A stretch of DNA of 64,000 nt from Leptobrachium leishanense (Eukaryota > Chordata > Amphibia > Anura > Megophryidae): contig CM019066.1 in assembly GCA_009667805.1 (NCBI GenBank), positions 329,541,619 to 329,605,618 on the forward strand. The letters run 5' to 3'. The translations under genes and the position numbers were made by a program. Positions 23,462 to 33,069 of the stretch are shown piece by piece (within the stretch, counting starts at the first letter, position 1; every line of letters begins with the position of its first letter). Below the pieces are notes generated by a model. The model did not search any database, was not told where the DNA came from, and saw only the letters and a list, made by a program, of their open reading frames with translations.

Positions 23462-25030
23462 CAGGGTTATTCAGAGAGAGGTGAAAACCTGGAGAATGAC
23501 TGGAGAAGTGAAAATTCTAGGTCAAAATAGCCAAACCAGAAAAAGTCTCCCATTTATCTCACTTTCCAAATCGGTTATTTGGCCTAGATTGTTTTCTTCT
23601 CCTGGAAGAAAGATGTAGTACGGAGGAGGCGCTAGAGTATAGAATGGTAGTTTAGGTATATATGCAGCCTACTGAGAGAGACACAAAACCTCGACAGAAA
23701 TGTGTGGAAGATATGAAATAGAATAGGGTTACTCCAGTGGCGCAAGAGAAATTAGTGTGCGTTATTATATGAAAAATGTTCTAAGGAACAGTTGAAAAGC
23801 ACAGTCTAAAAACACACCAATGATAAAGTGCTATCTTAAGGTGAACTCTAGAAAAAGTGCAGAATGCAATCAAAAGTGCATATAGTGCAAATGACAGCTA
23901 AAACGTTGTGCACGTCAAAAGCGTACTGTGAAAAGTGCTACGATTTCAGATGAAGTGGATCTTAAAAATTCGTAAAAACAATTCATAAAATAATTCATAA
24001 AATTCCATAAAAACACATGTTTTGTGCAAAGTGCATATATCAAGTGCAATTCAAAATAGCACAAAAACTAATAGTCCAGAAGTAGTGCAAATGTCTAATA
24101 AAAGACAGTCTATTCGTGAGTGAAAAAAAGGGCTTGTTTATATATGCCTCTCACTCTTTGCGTCCATATATGGAAATCCTCGGAAGGAGGGGGAGACGAA
24201 TCTTATCCTTGATGTCCTAGTGGGTCCGACATTCTAGTGGATTCCACATTCTCAGAATTGGAGGGAAAAGAGAGAGAGAAAAAAATAGTGCAATATTGTC
24301 TGGATATACTGATGGTGGAGATGTGCACGAAAAATGAACACTTACACTTTCCAGAGCCTATGTAGTCCAGGCTCTGGTTTGAAGTGCACTGGGCCAAATA
24401 TAGAGTGGCCACTTCCCTTCTTTTTAGTGCTCTTGTTCACCTCGGATATAGAAAGACAGGGTACTCATAGCGCAACTTGAATGGTGAATAAGTACATATG
24501 GTAGAAAAGAGTTGGTCTCACTCACCGATGTTGGAGCCTTGTTCCAGGCTCGACTTAATGGCATATAGTGCTCCTTAGTCGGTGGGCACCGTCACCTCTT
24601 TAGCAGTCTTCTACTGGCTCAAGTAGATAGGTGGAAGAATTGCACTTGATATATGCACTTTGCACAAAACATGTGTTTTTATGGAATTTTATGAATTATT
24701 TTATGAATTGTTTTTACGAATTTTTAAGATCCACTTCATCTGAAATCGTAGCACTTTTCACAGTACGCTTTTGACGTGCACAACGTTTTAGCTGTTATTT
24801 GCACTATATGCACTTTTGATTGCATTCTGCACTTTTTCTAGAGTTCACCTTAAGATAGCACTTTATCATTAGTGTGTTTTTAGACTGTGCTTTTCAACTG
24901 TTCCTTAGAACATTTTTCATATAATAACGCACACTAATTTCTCTTGCGCCACTGGAGTAACCCTATTCTATTTCGTGTTTTCTTCTCCTGCCAATTCTCC
25001 TGGTTTTCACCTTTCTCTGAATAACCCTAA
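23462..25030. repeat. Short palindromic CAGGGTTATTC MITE 4, split by element F
   Basis: Left part 23462-23604 and right part 24991-25030 join across the 15-bp duplication to the standard ~180-bp family. It lies just downstream of the MTARC stop codon, and so possibly within the 3' UTR. Confidence 0.82.
23605..24975. mobile_element. Non-coding fold-back element F with 15-bp TSD
   Basis: Perfect 15-bp TSD TGTTTTCTTCTCCTG (23590-23604 and 24976-24990). After a 110-bp left tail, arms 23715-24052 and 24637-24974 are inverted copies of 338 bp, nearly identical, around a ~580-bp centre. The right arm ends flush with the TSD and the left side has the tail: the same plan as PLE-2. No coding sequence. 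TSD length fits target-primed insertion rather than a cut-and-paste transposon. It splits the MITE at 23462-25030. Confidence 0.85.
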
Positions 25031-25113
25031 TAGTAAATACATGCTAAAGATCAAGGAATTCTTAATACATTTTAAGTTGGAGTATAACCAAGTGACTTCT
25101 TCGAACACACTGG

Positions 25114-25240
25114 TCAGTAAAGCATCTGGTACACAGGATCTCCAACTTTAATGATGCCAGTTTGCGTTATTCTTACAAATTGTCCAAACAGAGGAGAGGT
25201 TTTGAACATACCGCTGTCCAAAGGATTGTTCAAGCGATAG
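25114..25240 (-). CDS. mtarc1/2: MTARC exon 7, C-terminus and stop
   Basis: 127 bp including TGA (25114-25116). Acceptor CTCCCTCCAG; the first base completes a Ser codon (AG|C), followed by 41 codons from YRLNNPLDSG through SPLFGQF to IIKVGDPVYQMLY. SPLFGQ and the closing IKVGDPVY are diagnostic of mARC C-termini. The last three residues (MLY) differ from the LLGQ ending of mammals. A MITE with an inserted fold-back element starts about 85 bp past the stop and may contribute 3'-UTR. Confidence 0.93.
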
Positions 25241-25463
25241 CTGGAGGGAGAGACAAGACATTGTTATGAAAGTTGTGTGTGATCAAAGAGTAAACGATCA
25301 TGCCAGATAGCAATGGAAGAACAATGATGGAGGTGGTACTGAAGCCACCTTCGTGGCTTTGGTCTGGTGTTCATGTGGGTCTTACCAAATCACCAACATT
25401 ACGGATTTCTGACCAGTTCCGATCAGTGAGCATATTTAAGAGATATAGTTCTTGAATCATAAA

Positions 25464-26249
25464 GGGTTATTCAATAAGAGCTAAACTTGCCACCGAATTG
25501 CACCGAATAGAGAATTTCACAGTGCGGTGCAATTTCGTGGCAGTTCAGCTATTCAGAAAGAAGGCAATTCGCCAAATATTGGTGAATTGCTAGCGAAATA
25601 CGGTGAATTCGCCTCAGATTGCCACAATTCGATGACCTTCGGCTACAGTGAAATTTTCCCATAGAGAAGTAATGGCTAATCTTTTCAGAGAACATCAAAC
25701 TACACCGAAATGTTGGCAAAATGCCCTAATTTTCGGTGCTTCAGTACCACATGTTAAAACAGGCGAATCCCATAGGATTCAATGTAAAAAAAAAAAAATC
25801 CTGTTTTTATTATTTCTTATTCAGCTGTTTATTCTTTTCATTTGCTGCAAAAAGTTTTATCATATATTTATTAGGCTTCTTTTAGCCATTTTCAGGCAAA
25901 ATTTTTGATTTAAAAAAATGCATTTCCCCCGGTGGCTGATCAGCTTTTTGTCGGCGGTGTTCGGCTTATCAGCTCTTTTCGGTGGCGTTCGGCTATCAGT
26001 TTGGCGGCATTTAGCGGATCGTCAGCTGTGTTTGGCAATCTGTTCAGCGGCGTTTGGCGAATCGTCAGCTGCGTTCAGCGGTCTGCGGCTGCAATCAGCG
26101 GCGTTCGGGGGATCCGGTTCGGCACACTTCGAGGACACTGCGGTGAATGCTGAATTCACCGCAGGGTTAGCGAACTGAACTCACCAAAGTGTGCTGAACA
26201 AGAGAGCACTGAAATTTCAGTGAAAAGTTTGGTGCTCTCAGAATAACCC
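25464..26249 (+). repeat. Long CAGGGTTATTC-group MITE in MTARC intron 6
   Basis: 786 bp from GGGTTATTCAATAAGAGC to CTCTCAGAATAACCC. It begins only 223 bp past the exon 7 acceptor. 3' half contains repeated CGGCGTTCGG/CAGCTG motifs. Confidence 0.75.
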
Positions 26250-27509
26250 CAGAGAACCACTGCACAAGATTTGGCACAAAGTAATACAGGAAGAAGACAA
26301 ATGGTTTACTATCAGCACAATGCATTTTAAAAAAAAATGCAACTCATTAAAAAGTCACTTCTTTAGCAAAGATGTTGCAGTTTGGCCGGGCCCAAATGTT
26401 GACCTTTATTATGGGAAACAATGCTCCATTTCAGAACAGTGTCCCATATGGCCATGGCTGAATTCAGAGCATTTATTTCACCCCCAGATAAAGTCTGAGT
26501 GTTAAAATTTGGCATTTGTTGAATTTAACAGGCATTCAATTTGGCCATGGAGGAACGGGAGCGTCTGTGTTAAAGACGTGACTTTCTTAAGGCATCATTT
26601 TTTTACATGTTTTATTGAACGTGTTGTATTCCTAGGATACCAAAATACTAATGTGCAGATCACTCGGGGGGGGGGGGGACATAGAAAATAGAACGAAGCC
26701 TTCATGAATAGTTTAACTCATTTCTGAAACATATCATGGCTTGGTGGTTACAGGGAGGGAAATAGAAACCATGCAAGTGCGGCCACTGCTAAAGGAAACA
26801 TAGAAACATAGAAAAATGTCGGCAGATAAGAACCTTTCGGCCCATCTAGTCTGCCCAATTACATGGATACTTTACCTGGATTTATCTTTTGTTTAGGATA
26901 GCCTTATGCCTATCCCATGCTTGCTTAAATTCAATTACTGTTTTGGCCTCTACCACTTCTACTGGAAGACTGTTCCATGTATCCACCACCCTCTCAGTAA
27001 AATAATGCTTCCTGATGTTACTTTTAAACCTTTGCCCCTCTAATCTAAGACTATGTCCTCTTGTTTTGCTACTTTGTTTCCTTTTAAATACACTCCCTTC
27101 CTCTACCTTGTGGATTCCCTTTACGTATTTAAATGTTTCTATCATATCTCCTCTGTCTCGTCTTTTTTCCAAGCTGTACATGTTAAGATCATTAAGCCTT
27201 TCCTGGTAACTTTTCTCCTTCAAGCCGTACACCATTTTAGTAGCCCATCTCTGAACTCTCTCTAAGATGCACTGGTGTATTTTGGCCTAGGCCAACAAGG
27301 CCTAGGCCTAGGGCGGCACTTTCCAGGGGGCGGCAGCCCGCCGGTTGGCCCCACCCCTAAAAAAAATTTTTTTTTATTTTTTTTTACTTTTGCAAACTAT
27401 TTTACCAGGAAGGAAACATTGAGATGTCACTAATTTTCAAGTATGTCCTGGGTAGGCAAGGCCTAGGCTTTCACTTTCCAGGGGGCAACAAAAAACCTCA
27501 CCACTAATT

Positions 27510-28112
27510 GGGTTACTCACAGAGCACCGAAATGACGCCAACATCTTGGTGTTCTATAGTTCCCTGCACTTCGGGGAATAAAATTTCCCCACCCTGCAGT
27601 GAATTCACCATTCGCCACAGGGTCCCCAAAGTGCATGGAGTCGGCCGCTGTATGCTGCCACCGCAAACCCATGGCCTGCTGTTTTCAAAAGAACTACTGA
27701 ATGAAAATGTCTGGAATTTACATATAAGATCCTATAATTGATAATAAAAAGCTCTGTTACAGAAAAAGAAGAACCGCTATTAAAAAAAGGGGGGGGGGGT
27801 TTTGCCAAAAAAATTCTGAAAAATGACTAAAAAATACTAAAAAAAAAAAAATAAGTAAATAAAGACTTTTTACTGCAGATTAAAATAATAAATGGTTTAT
27901 TAGATATTGCATAAAAACAGAATATTTTTAACATTGAAACCTATGGGGTTCGCCTGAATAAACCTGCTGATTGAAACCACTGAACATCAGGGCATTTCAC
28001 TGACATTTCTCTGCTGTTTGGGGTTCTCTGAATAGATTAACCATTACTTCTCTATGGGGATTTGCACTGCCTTCAAACAGCACCGTACTTGCTGGCAGTT
28101 CGCCAAACTTGC
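27510..28112 (-). repeat. Partial long MITE carried inside hAT element B
   Basis: Reverse-oriented counterpart of the piece in element A: GGGTTACTCACAGAGCACC at the left, GTTCGCCAAACTTGCG at the right. Confidence 0.75.
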
Positions 28113-28579
28113 GTGTGAGCATATCACCAGATCAGTGGTGTACTTAGAGGAGTGGCGGAGGGTGGGCCGCCCCAGGTACCAGTGATTATGGGGGTGTCAT
28201 TAGGGGGTACTAGTTGGTGCCACTGTCACTGTGTCAGCTTTGAGCAGTGTTCTCAAACAATGAGCAGCGGAGCAGGGCATTTGCATACGGAATAAAATCG
28301 AATAGAATAAAAATCCCCTCTCCTCCCTCCATAGCTCCTCCCCTTCCCCCGCAGCAGCACTAGGAGAGGGGAGGGGGATGTGATTTGTGTCCAGAGAGAG
28401 AAGATGACAGTAAATGGCAGGTAAAGGGGGGGGGTGGGTATCAGCAGAATATGAAGCCCTGTCTGCTTACTGCTGTTTAAAGTGGACCTTTCCTTAACCA
28501 GCACTGCAGTGATAGAAATTTGTCATTGAGCTGCCTGGCTCCTGGTGAGGCTGCGTGCGTGCAGGTCACACTCGGTCCG

Positions 28580-28620
28580 GCCAGTCAGGTGGTACTGAGT
28601 CTCAGTACCACCTGACTGGC
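28580..28620. repeat. Perfect 41-bp palindrome
   Basis: Two 20-bp arms (GCCAGTCAGGTGGTACTGAG and its complement) around a single T, in the internal sequence of hAT element B just left of PLE-1. Element A has only one arm at the matching place (near 17840). Confidence 0.9.
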
Positions 28621-28730
28621 TGAACCACGTGACACGCATGCATGCAGCTGCCCGCCCTTTCATTAACATGAATAAAGAAGCTCCAGAGTCCACGATAGAT
28701 TTCAATGGATTTAATCCAACAACAGAAAAA

Positions 28731-28768
28731 AGGCAACGTTTCGACCATGACTGGTCTTTGTCAAGCCT
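28731..28768 (-). ncRNA. Hammerhead-like motif, PLE-1 left copy 3' end (degenerate)
   Basis: Mirror copy of the 35488-35530 motif, with the same TTGACAA core changes, the same GACC/GGTC stem and GAAACGTT. It lies about 60 bp from the element's 3' terminus on its coding strand. Confidence 0.55.
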
Positions 28769-29097
28769 AAAACACAATGACAGAACAGGAAATAAATAGC
28801 ACCACAGACTGGTTAAGCAATCAAACAATAATTGCAACCAGTCCGTGTATGCCAATCCAACAATTAAAAACAATAGTCTACAATTGAATACATCAATTAA
28901 CATATTAACTTTAGTAATTATATATACGATGCTTATTAACATACAATAATTGGCGATGAATTGTAGAGCAATGCCTATGAGAAAAAGGAGAGACTGAATA
29001 ATTATGCATGTGAAGGGAAGGGATTACCCCTCTACTAGTAAACCTAAGGGAGAGAAAGGAACAGATCTATCTATCATAGAGAGATAACGTAACATAT

Positions 29098-29601
29098 TTA
29101 TAGAAAGGGTGAGAGATCTGATTCTCTATTAAGACCATGTGGGAAGAGAGTGTTGAGATGATGGATCCAATATAATTCCCTCCTTTTAAGTAATTTTTCT
29201 CTGTCCCCACCTCTTGTTAACTTAGGCACCTCATCGATCACCTGATAACGTAACTGTGAAATATCATGTCCACAACGTATAAAATGTTCAGGGACTGGGA
29301 ATTCAATCTTTTTAGTCCTAATATCAGACCTGTGTTTGATGAATCGATTTTTAACTTTCTGAGTAGTCTCGCCCACATATATCAACCCACACGGGCATTT
29401 CAATAGATACACCACGTATGCAGAATTACAGGTAAAATAACCTTTGATTTTGGACTTCCTCCCAGAGTGTGGATGGACAAAGGAATCACCCCGTATAACT
29501 GCATTGCAGCAAGAACAATTTAGACATGGAAAAGTTCCATTCCTGGGTTTACCAAAAAAGGGTGTTCTGCCTGTGTCTTGTCCAAACTCTGCTTTAACCA
29601 C
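29098..29601 (-). pseudogene. PLE-1 left copy GIY-YIG endonuclease part
   Basis: C-terminal third of the PLE protein, reopened in the shifted frame: a Cys/His cluster (CLNCSCC, then HPHSG) that probably binds zinc, then the GIY-YIG nuclease core YVVYLLKCPCGLIYVGETTQ, followed by RFIKHRSDIR and PVPEHFIRCGHD. GIY-YIG endonucleases of Penelope elements nick the target for target-primed reverse transcription. This copy keeps the intact C-terminus (LLKRRELYWIHHLNTLFPHG, ending SDLSPFL), which the right copy has lost to a frameshift. Confidence 0.85.
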
Positions 29602-31187
29602 ATCTGTCGAAAAGATCTCCCCTTCTTGTATGACATAAGTGGGATGGTCTGAAACTCTGAAATATCAGGGTATGCATCCCTTAGGATGTACCAGTATTTA
29701 CATAAAATATTTTTCACTTGTGAAGTATGGGTTCCATATTTGGAAACAAATGGAATCCTGCCACAGCTTTGGCGTCTCTGAGGAATTATAGGTTGATTAA
29801 TTCTGGTACTTTCTCTACTCAGAAGTTGTCTCGGGTAACCCCTGGCTCTAAACCTATCGATCATCTCCTCGAGCCTCTTGTCCCTACTTTCAGGCAAATC
29901 AACTACTCTATCAACACGCACGAGTTGACTCCGTGGGAGAGAGTTGAGTAGTGTAGGTGGATGCGCACTGTCATATCTTAGCAGGGAGTTCTTATCGGTA
30001 GGTTTTCTGTAAAGATCTGTCATTAATTTGCCATTCCTTTTAACCACCAAGGTATCCAAAAAATTGATTTGTGTAAGACTGCATGACATAGTGAACTTAA
30101 TGGAGGTAGATCCGTTATTAAGTATACTGAGAAATTCATCTAATGTATCTCTAGTACCCTCCCATACAAAAATAATATCGTCTATATAGCGAAACCAATG
30201 ATGGACATATTGAAAAAGGTCGCATTTATAGACTACATTTTCCTCAAATTCAGACATGAAGATATTGGCATAGGTGGGTGCTACGTTAGTACCCATAGAT
30301 GTCCCCCGTATTTGAGTATAAAATACTCGATCAAAGAGAAAAAAGCTGCCACCCAACACCACATCTAACAGATCCAAAAGAAATTGTAATTGATTATCAG
30401 AATAACCCAGTTCAACAAGAGCATGTTTCATAGCATTTATACCCTCAGAGTTCTGTATAGACGTATACAGGCTGGTGACGTCAAGACTGACCAAAATACT
30501 GTGATCACCCACAGCAAGTCCACGAAATTTGGTAAGAAAATCACCGGTGTCCAAAATAAATGATGGAATCCGCTGTAGATAGGGTCGAGCCACCCTGTCC
30601 AAAAAAATGGACAGGGGGCTGAAGACCGAATCCACAGCAGATACAATAGGCCTCCCAGGAGGCGCAATGAGAGACTTGTGGATCTTGGGCAAGACATACA
30701 AAACAGGTATTAAAGGATGTTTTTTCACAAGGAATTTCGACAGACCCTTATCAATAATCTGGTTCTCAAGGGCATCATGTATCAAGGTGGAAATTCTACT
30801 GACAATCGCTGCCGTGGGGTCACCATCCAATCTTTTATACGTCTCGACGTCACCAAGCTGGCGCTGGATCTCAGCCACATAGTCGCCACTATTCATGATC
30901 ACCAGAGCACCCCCTTTGTCCGCCGGCTTTATCACAATTGAGGGGTTGTCACGTAATTTCTTTAAAATCCCAGAATCAATGGCGGACATATTAGGGGATG
31001 CTCTGGTGAAATGACGCCTAGAATATACTTGGGACATTTCCCTCTCTACAATTTTGACATACGTCTCAACAGCATGTTCAACATTCTGAGGCATAAATTT
31101 ACTTTTCTCTCTCAAACCAAGGTTTTTAGAATTAAAGGGTGCAAGCGGTAAATCAATCTCGGGTTGACCTGAAAATAAACATTTCAA
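29520..31187 (-). pseudogene. PLE-1 left copy reverse transcriptase (frameshifted before endonuclease)
   Basis: Open frame of the Penelope-type reverse transcriptase: PSIVIKPADKGGALVI near residue 90, YVLPKIHK near 165, SLDVTSLYTSI near 235, RGTSMGTNVAPTYANI near 294-310 and RYIDDIIF near 333-340. The YIDD motif is the catalytic core (palm), and IKPADKGG is typical of PLE reverse transcriptases. The open frame extends upstream of the first start, through NLSDIPLTADEIKLLSRGLS to FRFFRTIRL, also a PLE-type N-terminal region. A one-base deletion relative to the right copy (left AGATGTGG, right AGATGTTGG on the coding strand, near 29600) shifts the frame after SFRQM and separates the polymerase from the endonuclease. 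Confidence 0.85.
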
Positions 31188-31324
31188 TCGAATCGTACGA
31201 AAAAATCGAAAAAGATCGACTTTAACATCGAACGGATCGATGCGTTCGCTCGGACAGTACGATAAGCCCCTCGAAAGAAGCTTAATTTCATCGGCCGTTA
31301 ATGGAATGTCCGATAGATTAAAGA

Positions 31325-32155
31325 CTAGCGTCTCTTGTATAGGGACTGGTTGTTTCTCATCGGAGGTTTTTTCGTAACGCTCTTCTGAGCTTGTTCCTGT
31401 ACATTCCCTCCGGGCGATTGTCGCCCTTGGCGCTGATCTAAAAAAGACGCTTGGTCGTTCGATCGGACTACACCGAGGTCTTCGGATGTATCAGTACCTG
31501 TCCCAGACATAGAGTCCTCTGTGAAACGAATAGATTTTTTCGTATATTTACGACCAGGTCCTCTTCGCATCGTAGTTGGTGTCCTGGAATAACCTTTTTG
31601 CCAGGAATAAACATGACCCTGTACATAGTCATCCAAATCACGTTGGAACTTCCGTCTTTTCCTTGATTCCACTTCCTTCCGGAAGTGGTCCAGTTGCGGT
31701 GCCATCGTGGAACGCAACGCCATGAGTTCCAATTCGGAATTGTTGTCTCGAAACGATTTTTCCAAGTTTTCGATAGATTCCTGGCATTGTGCAATTTCCT
31801 TCGATAAAAAATCGATCGTAAGTAGCATGACATCCATCGAACATTTGTTCAGAATTTTTTCGAATTTCTCCACATAGTCAGGATTATCTTTATAAAAGAT
31901 CGGCTGAAGCCCCACTCTTAGGCCACGTGGTATTCGTAGTGCACGATAATATTCAGCCAAAGTAATCGAATGGAGTTGACATCCGATCAATTTACGATTC
32001 GATTTTAAAAGATCTTTTTTCCCACAATCATGGATAGAGGTACTCAAAAAAGTATTGTCCTTACCGGCCTGGGCCAGAATCCTCAAAGCTTCAGTCTCAT
32101 CATAGGCAAAGGTACATGGTGTTGGAGTCGATTCCATAATAGGAAAGGGTTGCAT
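31325..32155 (-). CDS. PLE-1 left copy ORF1, coiled-coil basic protein
   Basis: 276 codons from ATG to stop, ahead of the reverse transcriptase frame. The N-terminal third carries the segment SITLAEYYRALRIPRGLRVG. The middle (about residues 95-165) is heptad-rich and charged (KFEKILNKC, EIAQCQESIENLEKSF), so probably a coiled coil. The C-terminus is basic and low-complexity (RKRRKFQRDL, RRGPGRKYTKKS). I know no named domain for it; upstream products of this kind occur in some Penelope-like elements and may bind RNA. Its last ~165 bp overlap the open -1 frame that runs into the reverse transcriptase. The left copy is the only one with the ATG end intact. Confidence 0.75.
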   Translation of the reverse strand: MQPFPIMESTPTPCTFAYDETEALRILAQAGKDNTFLSTSIHDCGKKDLLKSNRKLIGCQLHSITLAEYYRALRIPRGLRVGLQPIFYKDNPDYVEKFEKILNKCSMDVMLLTIDFLSKEIAQCQESIENLEKSFRDNNSELELMALRSTMAPQLDHFRKEVESRKRRKFQRDLDDYVQGHVYSWQKGYSRTPTTMRRGPGRKYTKKSIRFTEDSMSGTGTDTSEDLGVVRSNDQASFLDQRQGRQSPGGNVQEQAQKSVTKKPPMRNNQSLYKRR

Positions 32156-32263
32156 TCAGTATCGAAGCAAGCAGGGATATACGTGAAAAGTTGTGCCCGA
32201 ATGCAGAACCCAAAGTGGATAAATGGAGTGGGGGTCTCTTGCTCCACAGCCCCAACAATCACA

Positions 32264-32932
32264 AAATTGATCGGATGTCAACTCCATTCGATTACTTTGG
32301 CTGAATATTATCGTGCACTACGAATACCACGTGGCCTAAGAGTGGGGCTTCAGCCGATCTTTTATAAAGATAATCCTGACTATGTGGAGAAATTCGAAAA
32401 AATTCTGAACAAATGTTCGATGGATGTCATGCTACTTACGATCGATTTTTTATCGAAGGAAATTGCACAATGCCAGGAATCTATCGAAAACTTGGAAAAA
32501 TCGTTTCGAGACAACAATTCCGAATTGGAACTCATGGCGTTGCGTTCCACGATGGCACCGCAACTGGACCACTTCCGGAAGGAAGTGGAATCAAGGAAAA
32601 GACGGAAGTTCCAACGTGATTTGGATGACTATGTACAGGGTCATGTTTATTCCTGGCAAAAAGGTTATTCCAGGACACCAACTACGATGCGAAGAGGACC
32701 TGGTCGTAAATATACGAAAAAATCTATTCGTTTCACAGAGGACTCTATGTCTGGGACAGGTACTGATACATCCGAAGACCTCGGTGTAGTCCGATCGAAC
32801 GACCAAGCGTCTTTTTTAGATCAGCGCCAAGGGCGACAATCGCCCGGAGGGAATGTACAGGAACAAGCTCAGAAGAGCGTTACGAAAAAACCTCCGATGA
32901 GAAACAACCAGTCCCTATACAAGAGACGCTAG
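32264..32932 (+). pseudogene. PLE-1 right copy ORF1, 5'-truncated
   Basis: Same protein as the left copy's ORF1, identical by eye from KLIGCQLHS to the end SLYKRR and stop. The copy starts abruptly at about 32264, where homology to the left arm begins, so about 55 N-terminal residues and the start codon are missing. An open frame continues leftward into the central spacer, but that reading (from 32030) is accidental because it crosses the antisense of the left copy. The region overlaps the -1 frame leading to the reverse transcriptase as in the left copy. Confidence 0.75.
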
Positions 32933-33069
32933 TCTTTAATCTATCGGACATTCCATTAACGGCCGATGAAATTAAGCTTCTTTCGAGGGGCTTATCGTAC
33001 TGTCCGAGCGAACGCATCGATCCGTTCGATGTTAAAGTCGATCTTTTTCGATTTTTTCGTACGATTCGA

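Noticed and set aside
32030..32263. ORF1 of the right PLE-1 copy starting at 32030
   Set aside because: The first ~75 codons are antisense to the left copy's 5' end; true homology begins at about 32264.
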